DNA of 64,000 nt, from NCBI RefSeq assembly GCF_018437505.1, contig NZ_CP072467.1, positions 5,728,010 to 5,792,009 on the forward strand. Direction: 5' to 3'. The notes under the pieces are model-generated. The model saw nothing but the letters and a program-made list of their open reading frames with translations, ran no database searches and was not told the origin of the DNA. Source of the DNA: Spiractinospora alimapuensis. GTDB lineage: Bacteria > Actinomycetota > Actinomycetes > Streptosporangiales > Streptosporangiaceae. Position 1 is the stretch's first letter. Every line of letters starts with the position of its first letter. The position numbers and the translations under genes were made by a program. Below are positions 33,383 to 42,683 of the stretch, piece after piece.

Positions 33383-34090
33383 GTGAGAGTCCCCCTGTTC
33401 CGCCAGGCCCAGGAGAGGCTGCGCCAACACATCCTCGACCACGGGCTCAGCCCCGGCGACCCTCTGCCCTCAGAGGGTGAGCTGGCGGAACAGTTCGAGG
33501 TGAGCCGCGCCTCGATGCGCGAGGCGACCCGAAGCCTCGAGTCGCTCGGAGTGATCGAGTCCCGTCACGGCAAGGGGCTCTACGTCGGGCAGTTCTCCTT
33601 CGCGCCGATCCTGGAACAACTGCCCTACGGGCTGCTCCTCAACGACGTGTCCTTCCGTGAGGTCCTGGAAGTGCGCCACGCCCTCGAGGAGCAGCTCATC
33701 CTCAAGGCGAGCAAACTCCTCACCGAGAAGGACCTGCGCGATCTCGGGGAGATCGTGCAGCGCATGCGCGACGAACAGGTGGACGGACGCCCACCGCCCG
33801 AGGTCGACTGGGAGTTCCACCAGCGCCTGTTCACGCCCCTGGGCAACCAGCTCGTCCTCGACATGATCGACATCTTCTGGCGGCTGTACAACCGCATCGG
33901 GGAACAACTACCGGGCCAACACCCCCACGCTGTCGAGGTACACGCCGACATCGTCGACGCCCTGGCGACCGGCGACCCCACGGCCATCACCACAGCGGTC
34001 ACCCGCCACTTCGTCGCCATCGAGCAGGCCGTCGAAGTCCACGAAGCCCGTTCCACCGCGACCGACGACAAGGAGCACCCCCACTCGTGA
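33383..34090 (+). CDS. GntR/FadR-family regulator (NanR-like)
   Basis: Protein of 235 residues. N-terminal GntR winged HTH (GDPLPSEGELAEQFEVSRAS, then MREATRSLESLG) and a C-terminal FCD-type helical domain (~80-225) with histidines that could hold a metal (DWEFHQRLF, VEVHADIVDAL, VTRHFVAIE). NanR of other bacteria belongs to this class and senses sialic acid. It lies inside the operon, 62 bp after the sialidase, and its stop overlaps the NanA-like start. The palindrome at 32060-32074 is its likely target. Confidence 0.9.
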   Translation: MRVPLFRQAQERLRQHILDHGLSPGDPLPSEGELAEQFEVSRASMREATRSLESLGVIESRHGKGLYVGQFSFAPILEQLPYGLLLNDVSFREVLEVRHALEEQLILKASKLLTEKDLRDLGEIVQRMRDEQVDGRPPPEVDWEFHQRLFTPLGNQLVLDMIDIFWRLYNRIGEQLPGQHPHAVEVHADIVDALATGDPTAITTAVTRHFVAIEQAVEVHEARSTATDDKEHPHS

Positions 34091-35025
34091 GAGGGATCCT
34101 CCCGGCCCTGATGACCGGCTACGACGCCGACGGCGAGGTCGACACCCGCGCCACCCAAGCGCTGGTGGACCATCTCCTCCACGCCGGCGTGCACGGGCTG
34201 TTCGTCGGCGGCACCTCCGCCGAGGGCGTCGCCCAGTCGGTTGCGGAGCGCGAACACCTGCTCTCCGCCTCCATCGGCCACGTCGCCGGCGCGGTTCCGG
34301 TCGTCGCCCACGTCGGCACGCTCGCCACCCGCACCACCGTGGAACTCGCCCGGCACGCCCAGCGGTCCGGCGCGGCCGCGGTCGCCGCGGTCACCCCGTT
34401 CTACTTCGAGCTGAACGACGCCGCGCTGGCAGACCACTACCGGGCGCTCCACGCGGCGGTGGACGTGCCGGTGTACCTCTACCACATCCCCTCCCTGACC
34501 GGCCGATCCCTCGAAAGCGCGTGGATCCTCGACCTCGCGCACGAGGGAGTCATCGCCGGCATGAAGTACAGCGCCGACGACCTCGAGTTCCTGCGTCAGG
34601 TGACCACGCACGCCCCCGAGGGGTTCGTGGTACACAACGGCGCCGACGACGTGCTCATGGACGGGCTGTTGAGCGGCGCCGTCGGTGGCGTGGGGTCGTC
34701 CTACAACGTGATGCCGGAACTCTACGTCGCCCTCTTCGAGGCCGTAAGGGAGGGCCGCACCGACGACGCCCGCGCGGCGCAGAACGCCGCGAATGCCGTC
34801 CTCGCCACCTTGCGCAACTACAACTTCCTGGCCTTCCTGCGCGAGGTCCTGCACCTCCAAGGGATCGACCTGGGCGTGAGCCGCAGACCCCTGCCCGCGC
34901 TCACCGAGGCGGAACGAGCCGACATCACCGCCTGGCTCGACACCGCCCCCGCCGCGGTCGTGGCGCGAGCGACGCCCGACCGTGCCGCAGCCGTGCGACA
35001 GACACGGCGCCTCCCGGACCAGTAA
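34087..35025 (+). CDS. N-acetylneuraminate lyase-like protein (DapA family)
   Basis: Protein of 312 residues, class I aldolase TIM barrel. The Schiff-base Lys160 is in AGMKYSADD, the proton-relay Tyr132 in LYHIPSLTG, and the carboxylate-binding loop is GGTSAEG (41-47). Context (sialidase, sugar importer) argues for cleavage of sialic acid to ManNAc and pyruvate rather than lysine biosynthesis. GTG 34087 overlaps the regulator stop. Genes for the later steps (nanE, nanK, nagA, nagB) are not in the window. Confidence 0.87.
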   Translation: MRGILPALMTGYDADGEVDTRATQALVDHLLHAGVHGLFVGGTSAEGVAQSVAEREHLLSASIGHVAGAVPVVAHVGTLATRTTVELARHAQRSGAAAVAAVTPFYFELNDAALADHYRALHAAVDVPVYLYHIPSLTGRSLESAWILDLAHEGVIAGMKYSADDLEFLRQVTTHAPEGFVVHNGADDVLMDGLLSGAVGGVGSSYNVMPELYVALFEAVREGRTDDARAAQNAANAVLATLRNYNFLAFLREVLHLQGIDLGVSRRPLPALTEAERADITAWLDTAPAAVVARATPDRAAAVRQTRRLPDQ

Positions 35026-35045
35026 CGGAAGCTGGTGAAAGCCAC

Positions 35046-36401
35046 ATGATCACCCCCCACCCCTCGGCTCCTCGCACCGAAACCCCGCGGCGGGGGCCGC
35101 ACCGTACGCCGCGCGGCGGCGCCCTCCTCGCGGCGGGAGCCCTGCTCCTCACCGCGTGCTCCAACGGTGGCGCCCAGGAGGACGCCGACCTCGAGGAGGC
35201 GTCGGCCGACCTCCAGGTGGTCTGGCCGGGGACCTCCGACGTCGAGATGGCCGTGGCCGAGGACTTCCAGGCCGACATCGCCGAGATCAACGAGGACGTG
35301 CGCCTGGAGTACGACTACATGTCCTGGGACGACATGCAGGACCAGCTGGCCATCCAGATCCAGGCGGGCAACCCGCCCGACGTCACCATGACCCAGGACG
35401 TCACCGACCTGGTGCGCCTCGGCGGTCTCATGGAGCTCGACGACAACCTCGCGGAGAGCTCCCTGGACGCCGAGGAGTTCCGGCCCGGGACGTTGGAGTA
35501 CACCACCAGGGACGACAGCCTCTACGCGCTGCCCTACCTCGCCCAGGCCTTCACGTTGATCGTCAACGAGGACCTGCTGGCCGACGCGGGTCTGGAAGTC
35601 GAGGACCTACAGACCTGGGAGGAGCTCGAAGAAGCCGCCGAGGCGATGACGACCGACGATACCTACGGCTTCGCGTTCCCCATGGGGGAGGCCCGCTTCG
35701 CGTTCCGCGGGATGATGACCGCCGCCTACAGCAACGACCTCCTCATGGACGACACCGGGCCCGAGTTCGAGGAGCGCTGGGTCGAGCTGCTGGACCACCT
35801 GGACACGCTGCGGGAGTACCGACCCAACGCCGACGCCACATGGGATTACTCCGACATGTTCCGGGCCTACGCCAACGGTGAGGTCGGGATGATTCCCGCG
35901 GGGACCTTCTTCACCGCCAACGTCTACGAGCTCAATCCGGACATCGTCGGGGCGTCCCGCCAGCTCGCCTACCCCCGTGGGCCCTCCGCGGAGGAGACAC
36001 GTGCCCCCGTCTCCACGGTCGGCTACGGCGTCTTCGCCGACAGCGACACCCCCAACCTGTCCTGGCAGATCGTGCAGCGACTCGTCGACGACGAGTGGGT
36101 CGCCCGGCAGGCGGCGGTGGTACACGTGCCCGCGCGCGACACCGTGACGATGGACGACATCCGCCCCCAGATCGAGGAGGTCTACCCGGACGCGGTCGAG
36201 GGGCAGGAACAGCAGATCACCGACGCGATGGAGCTCATCGACTCAGACGGCGTCCCGCTGGAGCCGGTCGTCGGCCAGTCCGCGATGGAGCCGGAGGTCC
36301 AGGAGGTGCTGCGAGACCTCAGCGACGGCGACATCGCCAGCGACGAGGCCTACGCACTGCTGATGGAGCGCATCACCGAGGTTCAGGAGAACCAGGATTG
36401 A
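35046..36401 (+). CDS. Sugar (sialic acid?) ABC substrate-binding lipoprotein
   Basis: Protein of 451 residues, extracellular solute-binding protein family 1. Signal peptide with lipobox LTAC, lipid on Cys38. The mature part shows QLAIQIQAGNPPDVTMTQDV, LYALPYLAQAF and NGEVGMIPAGTFF, typical of oligosaccharide or carboxylated-sugar binders. It is 20 bp after the NanA-like gene and followed by two permeases. The ligand is inferred from context as sialic acid released by the sialidase. Confidence 0.9.
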   Translation: MITPHPSAPRTETPRRGPHRTPRGGALLAAGALLLTACSNGGAQEDADLEEASADLQVVWPGTSDVEMAVAEDFQADIAEINEDVRLEYDYMSWDDMQDQLAIQIQAGNPPDVTMTQDVTDLVRLGGLMELDDNLAESSLDAEEFRPGTLEYTTRDDSLYALPYLAQAFTLIVNEDLLADAGLEVEDLQTWEELEEAAEAMTTDDTYGFAFPMGEARFAFRGMMTAAYSNDLLMDDTGPEFEERWVELLDHLDTLREYRPNADATWDYSDMFRAYANGEVGMIPAGTFFTANVYELNPDIVGASRQLAYPRGPSAEETRAPVSTVGYGVFADSDTPNLSWQIVQRLVDDEWVARQAAVVHVPARDTVTMDDIRPQIEEVYPDAVEGQEQQITDAMELIDSDGVPLEPVVGQSAMEPEVQEVLRDLSDGDIASDEAYALLMERITEVQENQD

Positions 36402-36412
36402 GCGGCGTCGCG

Positions 36413-37369
36413 ATGGCTGACGCGCCCCCCGACCGGGGAAGCCAGCACACCCGGCGCGTCCGGCGCGGCGGAGCCGGTGTCCGGTTCCGCCGCTGGTTCC
36501 ACCAGCGTGGCTTCTGGCTCATGCTCATGGCGCCCGTCCTACTGTACCTCCTCCTCGCCCAGTACTACCCGCTGAGCGAGACGGTGCGGCTGAGCTTCTT
36601 CGACCATAGGCTGACCAGCCCGGAGCCACAGCGCTTCACCGGTTTGGACAACTACCGCCAACTGTTCTTCGAGGACCGTGTCTTCTGGTCCATCGTCGGC
36701 AACAGTCTCATCTGGGTTCTGGGGTCGACCGGGCTTCAGCTCGCTACCGGCACCCTGTTCGCGGTCGTCCTGAACCAGTCGGTGCGGCTCCGCGGACTGT
36801 GGCGGGGCCTGCTCATGGTCCCCTGGGTCATGCCCGTGGTCGTCGTCGCCATCGTGTGGCGGTGGATCTTCGACGGCGAGTTCGGGCTCGCCAACCACTA
36901 TCTACTCCAGGCCGGAATCCTCTCCGAACCGGTCGTGTGGCTGGGCTCCGAGACCTGGGTGTGGGTCGTGTTGTTGCTCGCCGGCGTCTGGATGGGCACC
37001 CCGTTCGTGACGCTCCTCGTCCTCGCCGCGCTCCAAGGCATCCCGGACGCGGTCCTGGAGGCGGCCGACGTCGACGGTGCCTCCAGGTGGCAGCGCTTCT
37101 GGTTCGTCATCCTGCCGATGTTGCGCCCGACCCTCTTCATCGCCGGCATGATCGCGCTGGTGGTGACGTGGTTCAAGTTCGAACTCATCTGGGCGTTGAC
37201 CAACGGCGGACCGGGGTTCGCCACCAGCATCCTGCCCACCTACGTGTACTCGCGGGCGTTCCAGGACTTCGACTTCGGACTCGCCGGAGCGGTCGCGACG
37301 ACCGCGATGGTGATCGTCGTGCTGGTGGCCGGACTGGTCGCGGGCCTGTTCGCGAGGAGGCGAGGCTGA
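36413..37369 (+). CDS. ABC sugar permease, MalF-type
   Basis: Protein of 318 residues with about six transmembrane helices and the EAA loop AADVDGASRWQRFWFVILP. It pairs with the next gene, which overlaps it by TGATG. ATG 36413 was taken; an in-frame TTG at 36398, overlapping the binding-protein stop and with AGGAGA upstream, may be the true start. Part of the putative sialic acid importer. No ATPase gene is in the operon, so a shared MsiK-like ATPase is expected. Confidence 0.9.
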   Translation: MADAPPDRGSQHTRRVRRGGAGVRFRRWFHQRGFWLMLMAPVLLYLLLAQYYPLSETVRLSFFDHRLTSPEPQRFTGLDNYRQLFFEDRVFWSIVGNSLIWVLGSTGLQLATGTLFAVVLNQSVRLRGLWRGLLMVPWVMPVVVVAIVWRWIFDGEFGLANHYLLQAGILSEPVVWLGSETWVWVVLLLAGVWMGTPFVTLLVLAALQGIPDAVLEAADVDGASRWQRFWFVILPMLRPTLFIAGMIALVVTWFKFELIWALTNGGPGFATSILPTYVYSRAFQDFDFGLAGAVATTAMVIVVLVAGLVAGLFARRRG

Positions 37370-38208
37370 TGACCCACCAGCAGGGAAACGTGGTCGTCCG
37401 GTACGGATCGCTGGCCCTGGTCATGGGCTTCATCCTGTTGCCGGGACTGTGGCTGCTCGTCTCCTCCTTCGAGTCCAACCGGACCCTCTTCGCCTCCGAA
37501 CCCACGTGGTGGCTGGAGGACGGCACCCTGGAGAACTACGCGTGGGCGATCGGTGGCCGGGGCCTCGACATCGGCGGGCTGATGGTCAACTCACTGATCG
37601 TGTGCGCCCTCACCGCGCTCATCACCGCGATCTTCGCCTGCCTCGCCGGCTACGGCCTCGCCCGCTACCAGGGGTGGGGCGCCCGGATCGCGATCGTCGT
37701 CCTGCTCGTCGCCCAGATGGTGCAGGGCCCGATGATCACGCTGCCGTGGTACCAGATCGCGATGAACCTGGACCTCCTGGACACCCGAACCATCCTCGTC
37801 CTCGTGTACCAGACCATCACCCTGCCGGCGGCGGTCTGGCTGATGAGCGGCTTCTTCCGCAGCATCCCCCGCGACCTCGAGGACGCCGCCTACGTCGACG
37901 GCGCCTCCCGCCTGCGAACCCTCATCACCGTGGTCCTCCCCCTGGCGAAACCGGGAATCACCGCGATCGCCCTCTACGCCTTCATCCTCGCCTGGAACGA
38001 CTACCAGTACGCCCTCATATTCACCAGCACCCCCGGCACCCGCACCGTCCAGATCGGCATCGCCCAAGTCATGGCCAGCCTCGGCGCCACCAACTGGGGA
38101 GGCATCCTCGCCGCCGGAGTCCTCGCCGTCATCCCCGTCATCGTCCTGTTCGCCCTCGCCCAACGCACCCTCATCCAGGGCCTGACCAGCGGAGCGGTGA
38201 AGCACTGA
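37369..38208 (+). CDS. ABC sugar permease, MalG-type
   Basis: Protein of 279 residues with about six transmembrane helices and the EAA loop EDAAYVDGASRLRTLITVVL, followed by PLAKPG and the typical FILAWNDYQYAL. Start codon overlaps the preceding stop. It forms the transmembrane heterodimer with the MalF-type subunit and is the last gene of the operon before a bidirectional hairpin. Confidence 0.93.
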   Translation: MTHQQGNVVVRYGSLALVMGFILLPGLWLLVSSFESNRTLFASEPTWWLEDGTLENYAWAIGGRGLDIGGLMVNSLIVCALTALITAIFACLAGYGLARYQGWGARIAIVVLLVAQMVQGPMITLPWYQIAMNLDLLDTRTILVLVYQTITLPAAVWLMSGFFRSIPRDLEDAAYVDGASRLRTLITVVLPLAKPGITAIALYAFILAWNDYQYALIFTSTPGTRTVQIGIAQVMASLGATNWGGILAAGVLAVIPVIVLFALAQRTLIQGLTSGAVKH

Positions 38209-38253
38209 GCCAGGGAGAAGGACGCCGGTACGATCGATACCCGCAGGTTCGCC

Positions 38254-38288
38254 CCCCTGGCCCCCGAGAAGATGCGTCGGGCCAGGGG
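38254..38288. terminator. Bidirectional hairpin terminator
   Basis: CCCCTGGCCC (38254-38263) and GGGCCAGGGG (38279-38288) form a 10-bp stem between two convergent genes. Confidence 0.6.
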
Positions 38289-38302
38289 ACGATCGGGGGG
38301 TG

Positions 38303-39571
38303 TTACGTCGACGGGGTGGGGCTGGCCGTGGAGTCGTCGGCTACCTGGATCACGCCGCGGGCGGCGAGGTCGGCGATGGTGGTGTCGTCGAGGCCCAGCT
38401 CCTCGCGGAGGATTTGTTGGGCGTGGGCGTTGGGGGCCGCGCCGGGGTGGCGGATGGAGCCGGGGGTGGCGCTCAGGCGGGCGATGAGGCCCTGCATCCG
38501 GACGGGGCCCAGGGTCGGGTGGTCGACCGAGGTCACGCTTCCGCGCTCGTTGAAGTGCGGGTCGTCGCTGATGTCGGCGATGGAGTAGACCGGGCCGACG
38601 GTGGCGCCGACCTCGTCGAAGGTCGCGAGCACCTCGTCGTTGTCGCGCTCGGCGATCCACGAGGCGATGGCCTCGTCCAATTCGTCGCGATGGGCGATCT
38701 TGCCGGCCATGTCGTCGAACCACGGGGCGTCGGCGAGGTCGTCGCGTCCGACGGCGCGCATGATGCGCTTGCCGGTGACCGTCGTGGCGCCCGACAGCGC
38801 GACCCACCGGCCGTCACGGGTCTGGTAGCAGCCCCGGGGGACGGTGAAGGCGGTCCGGTTGCCCTGGCGCTCGGGGACCAGACCAAGTTGGTCGTAGGCG
38901 GTGGTCTGGGCACCGAGAATCCAGAACAGGGGCTCGTAGATGGACATGTCCACGACCTGTCCCTCGCCGGTGCGCTCCGCGTGCCGCAACGCGGTCATCG
39001 TCGCGAAGGCTCCCGCCACCGCGGTCACACCGTCCGCGAGCGGCCACTGCGGCAGCAGCGGTGACCCCTCGGGCGTGCCGTTGGTGTCGGCGAACCCGGA
39101 GATCGCCTCGGCCAGGGTGCCGAAGCCGGGCCGGGAGCGATAGGGCCCGGTCTGACCGAAGCCCGAGACCCGCACCACCACCAGGCGGGGGTTGATCTCC
39201 CACAGGCTCTCCGGGGAGAGACCCCACTTCTCCAGGGTGCCCGGGCGGAAGTTCTCGACGAACACGTCCGCGTCCGCCAGGAGCCGACGCACCAGGTCGG
39301 CGCCTCGCGGCTCGGACAGCGAGAGGGAGATGGTCCGCTTGTTGCGGTTGGCCACCGCCCACCACAGCGACTCGCCGTCCTTGTGCCACGCCCAGTTCCG
39401 CAACCCGTCGCCCCGTGGGTGCTCGACCTTGATCACGTCGGCGCCGTAGTCACCGAGCAACGTCGCGAGCATGGGGCCGGCGTAGATGGTGGCGGCGTCC
39501 ACCACCCGCACTCCGTCGAGGGGCCCGTGGTGGGCGTTCCGGGGCACCGATTCCTGGTGCGTTTCAGACAT
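38303..39571 (-). CDS. CaiB/BaiF family III CoA-transferase
   Basis: Protein of 422 residues. N-terminal GVRVVDAATIYAGPMLATLL, GADVIKVEHPRGD and NKRTISLSLSEPRG are standard; the catalytic Asp is in GEGQVVDMSIYE. It moves CoA between carboxylic acids. With the 2HCT transporter behind it and a CitE-like lyase nearby, the acceptor may be malate, citramalate or a related hydroxy-diacid (inference). It follows the transporter gene on the same strand with 24 bp between them, so the two are co-transcribed. Confidence 0.92.
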   Translation of the reverse strand: MSETHQESVPRNAHHGPLDGVRVVDAATIYAGPMLATLLGDYGADVIKVEHPRGDGLRNWAWHKDGESLWWAVANRNKRTISLSLSEPRGADLVRRLLADADVFVENFRPGTLEKWGLSPESLWEINPRLVVVRVSGFGQTGPYRSRPGFGTLAEAISGFADTNGTPEGSPLLPQWPLADGVTAVAGAFATMTALRHAERTGEGQVVDMSIYEPLFWILGAQTTAYDQLGLVPERQGNRTAFTVPRGCYQTRDGRWVALSGATTVTGKRIMRAVGRDDLADAPWFDDMAGKIAHRDELDEAIASWIAERDNDEVLATFDEVGATVGPVYSIADISDDPHFNERGSVTSVDHPTLGPVRMQGLIARLSATPGSIRHPGAAPNAHAQQILREELGLDDTTIADLAARGVIQVADDSTASPTPST

Positions 39572-39595
39572 CCGGTCGAGGAACCTTTCTTCGCG

Positions 39596-40942
39596 TCAGG
39601 TGAGGAAGGGGAGAAGGAAGGACAGGAGGAGCAATACGAGGGCCCCACCGATTCGGCTTGAGACCTGCATGAACGGCATCAGTTCGAGACGGTTCGAGGC
39701 GCTCACGACGGCGACGTCGCCGGTACCGCCCATGTCGGTGGTGCCCAGACCCACGGCGACCGAGGTCTCGACGAAGTACATGCGCACGAGCCACCCGGCG
39801 ATGCCGGCGATCAGTGTCGCGGTGAGGACGCCGACCGCGGTGAGTGCGAGGTGGGCGGGGTTGGAGAGCAAGGAACCGAGCATGCTGAGGTCAAGCAACG
39901 AGACCCCGATACCGACCAGGAGGGCGGGGGTGAGCCGGCCGGCGACGAAGCCGTACCAACCGCCAACGGCCTCGGTCATGAACTCGGGCAGGATGTTGAA
40001 GATCTTGAGTAGTGCGGCGGCGAGGATCGTCCAGGCGTAGCCGTGCACCTCGGGCACGAAATGGTTGATGATCTGGCCGAAGATGAACAGCGCTCCGGTG
40101 AGGGCGAGCCCGACGGCCATCGGACCGAAGAACGCCCCGGTCGGACGTGGCGGTACCCGGAAGTCGTCGGAGGATTTGCTGCCACCACGGACCAGCACTC
40201 CCTGCCCGTCGAAACCGGGAAAATACTGTCGATGCTTCTTCGTGAGGCCACCCCAGACTCCGGCGATGAGAATCGCCAGTGTGTTGGCGACCACGACGGC
40301 CGGGACAAGGCGTGACATGTGATCGGCGGAGGACCCGTCCAGCGCGGCGGCGTACATCTCCGACATCGGAACGGCGCCGGCCCCGATGCCGCCTCCGACA
40401 ACCGGGGCCGCGACGAACAGGATCGCGTCACGGAAGCCGAACCCGAAGAGGGCGCCGAGACCGCCGACGACCGCGAACACCGACAGGATGACCGTGACCA
40501 GAGGGAAGGCGTAGCGTGCGCCCGCCTTGATGAGCAGTGCGCGCGGCATGGTGAGGATGCTGCCGGCGATCAGCGATCCGACGTAGAAGTCGAGGAACCC
40601 GCTCTCGGTCGTGAAGTCCTCAATCACAACCGCCAGATTCGAAGGGAACGCGTTGACCAGCATCAATACTGGCGGAAGGAGGATACACAGCAATGTTGGA
40701 AGACCGAAGTCGCGCAGGACGGGAACGCGTTCACCGATCCAGTACAGCAGGTTTCCGATCAGTACCACCGCGGTGAAGCCGACGATCATGGTCGACTCGA
40801 GGGCCCCGATGGCGACAGCGACCGCGAGAACGGCGAACAACGCCACGAACCACGGCCAGGGGAGTCCCATGATGCGACGAGCGTCGTCCGGTGACTCTAT
40901 GGGGGAGTCCGGCACGCTCTTGGGGGGCGCATCCTGTTTCAT
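39596..40942 (-). CDS. 2-hydroxycarboxylate transporter (CitS/2HCT family)
   Basis: Protein of 448 residues with about eleven transmembrane helices. The two re-entrant loop signatures are visible: GGGIGAGAVPMSEMY in the first half and GGTGDVAVVSASNR in the second, with the binding-site Arg in the last helices (VSSRIGG). The family carries citrate, malate, lactate or citramalate with Na+ or H+. CAGGAG precedes ATG 40942. First gene of the unit with the CoA-transferase; the 519-bp divergent region upstream is shared with the dehydrogenase gene. Confidence 0.93.
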   Translation of the reverse strand: MKQDAPPKSVPDSPIESPDDARRIMGLPWPWFVALFAVLAVAVAIGALESTMIVGFTAVVLIGNLLYWIGERVPVLRDFGLPTLLCILLPPVLMLVNAFPSNLAVVIEDFTTESGFLDFYVGSLIAGSILTMPRALLIKAGARYAFPLVTVILSVFAVVGGLGALFGFGFRDAILFVAAPVVGGGIGAGAVPMSEMYAAALDGSSADHMSRLVPAVVVANTLAILIAGVWGGLTKKHRQYFPGFDGQGVLVRGGSKSSDDFRVPPRPTGAFFGPMAVGLALTGALFIFGQIINHFVPEVHGYAWTILAAALLKIFNILPEFMTEAVGGWYGFVAGRLTPALLVGIGVSLLDLSMLGSLLSNPAHLALTAVGVLTATLIAGIAGWLVRMYFVETSVAVGLGTTDMGGTGDVAVVSASNRLELMPFMQVSSRIGGALVLLLLSFLLPFLT

Positions 40943-41461
40943 CGTCTACTCCTGGAAGAACATCAGCGTTCTACTGACCTCTCGCGGTCATCGCTCCCAC
41001 GGGGCGCGGAGAGGGTGAGGGCGTATCGGGCGAGGTCATGAACCGGAACGGTCGGTCGGAGCATGTGTATCACAAGTTTGATCAAATGAGAATGCATCGC
41101 GTTCGTGGCCGAACGAGAAGGGTGAGGGGGGTCGGCGGTCAGCCGATCCGCGGGGGAGGCGAGTCCGGGGTCCTCCTCCCCGTCGTCCTGTTGGGGGCTC
41201 GGAGACGGGTTCTCCCCCCGTTGACACTTGTCCCTGGTCGATGCGTCAATACGAGGACAGCGGGCGCCAAGGCCACATCGCGACCCGGAGCGCGGGCGAG
41301 CTCGTCGACGGCGCCAAGGAGGGGCCCGAACGTGGGGATGGAGGGCGTGCGGCCGAGCCATCGTTCCACGGCAACGCTGCGTCAATTTAATATAATCTCC
41401 GCTCCTGAACGTGGCGAAGCACCGCGTGGGAGCCGTGACGGGACTGGGCCGAGGAGGCCGA
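40943..41461. promoter_or_regulatory. Divergent control region with GntR-type palindrome
   Basis: No gene. Contains the perfect palindrome TTTGATCAAA (41077-41086) some 135 bp before the transporter start, and an AT-rich patch with TATAAT (41391-41396) before the dehydrogenase gene. These are candidate operator and promoter elements for the two divergent units; the GntR regulator at 43722 may bind the palindrome. Confidence 0.5.
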
Positions 41462-42580
41462 TTGAGCGAGAACGCCCCCTATGACATCGCTGTTCTCCGT
41501 GGGGACGGAGTGGGGCCCGAGGTGGTCGACGAGGCGTGCAAAGCACTGGACGCCGCCGTCGCGACCGTGCCCGGGCTCGCCCTCACCGTCACCGAGTGGG
41601 AGGCCGGCGTCGGCCTCTACGCGCGGACCGGAGAGGCGCTACCGACGGAGACCTACGACGCCGTCCGCGCGGCCGACGCCACGCTGCTCGGCGCGATGGG
41701 ACTGCCCGACGTCCGCGCCGAGGACGGGACGGAGATCCAGGGGCGGGTGACCATCGGGCTGCGCACGTCCCTCGGCCTGTACGGCGGGATCCGGCCCATC
41801 AAGCTGTACCCGGGCATCACCCCCAGGATCGACGCGCTGGGACCGGTCGACCTCGTCGTGGTCCGGGAGAACACCGAGGGGCTCTTCGCGTCCTTCGACG
41901 GCGGTGCCGGGATCGCCGACCACGTCGTGGGCGACACCGCGCTGATCAGTCGGGCGGGCACCGAGCGCGTGACCCGGCGCGCCTTCGAGCTCGCGGCGGC
42001 GCGACCGGGGCGCCCCTCGGACGGGACACCTCTCGTCACCTGTGTGGACAAGGCGAACATCTTCCGCTCCCAGGCGTTCTTCCGTCGGGTGTTCACCGAG
42101 GTCGCCACCGGCGAATACCCGTCCGTCCCCCACGAGTTCGCCCTGGTGGACGCGCTCTCGCTGTCGGTCCTGCAGCGACCGGAGACCTACGACGTGCTCG
42201 TCACCGAGAACATGTTCGGCGACATCATCTCCGACCTGGCGACCGTCCTGATCGGCGGTCTGGGGATGGCCCCCTCCGGTGACGTCGGGGACCGCCACGC
42301 CCTGTTCCAGCCTTCGCACGGCTCGGCACCCGACCTCGTCGGTCGGGGTGTCGCCAACCCGCTCGCCACCGTGCTGTCCGCCGCCATGATGTTGGACTGG
42401 CTCGCCGACCGACACGACGACCCCGCCGCCCGCGCCGCCGCGCGGATGGTCGACGACGCCGTCGCCACCGTCACCGCGCACGGCACGGTGACCCCCGACC
42501 TGGGGGGACGCGCCTCCACAGTGGAGGTCGGCGACGCGGTGGCCGCGGTCATCCGGGAGTCGCCGGTCCCCAACGTCTGA
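41462..42580 (+). CDS. Isocitrate/isopropylmalate/tartrate dehydrogenase family enzyme
   Basis: Protein of 372 residues from TTG 41462, chosen for the strong GAGGAGG upstream (GTG 41411 would add 17 residues). Family motifs: LRGDGVGPEVVDEACKAL, RENTEGLF, the Lys in VDKANIFR, NMFGDIISDLA and QPSHGSAPDL. It oxidatively decarboxylates 2-hydroxy-3-substituted diacids with NAD(P)+ and a divalent metal. Context outside leucine biosynthesis (2HCT transporter, CoA-transferase, CitE-like lyase) points to D-malate, tartrate or a related diacid. It is 104 bp before the lyase gene. Confidence 0.9.
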   Translation: MSENAPYDIAVLRGDGVGPEVVDEACKALDAAVATVPGLALTVTEWEAGVGLYARTGEALPTETYDAVRAADATLLGAMGLPDVRAEDGTEIQGRVTIGLRTSLGLYGGIRPIKLYPGITPRIDALGPVDLVVVRENTEGLFASFDGGAGIADHVVGDTALISRAGTERVTRRAFELAAARPGRPSDGTPLVTCVDKANIFRSQAFFRRVFTEVATGEYPSVPHEFALVDALSLSVLQRPETYDVLVTENMFGDIISDLATVLIGGLGMAPSGDVGDRHALFQPSHGSAPDLVGRGVANPLATVLSAAMMLDWLADRHDDPAARAAARMVDDAVATVTAHGTVTPDLGGRASTVEVGDAVAAVIRESPVPNV

Positions 42581-42683
42581 GCCCGGCCGCCCCTCGATCC
42601 ACCCACCCGCAGGAGAAGTGCGGTGGCCCGCCGGGACGCCGTCGCCGCGCCGCCTCACTCGTACTCACGCACTGGAGAGAACG

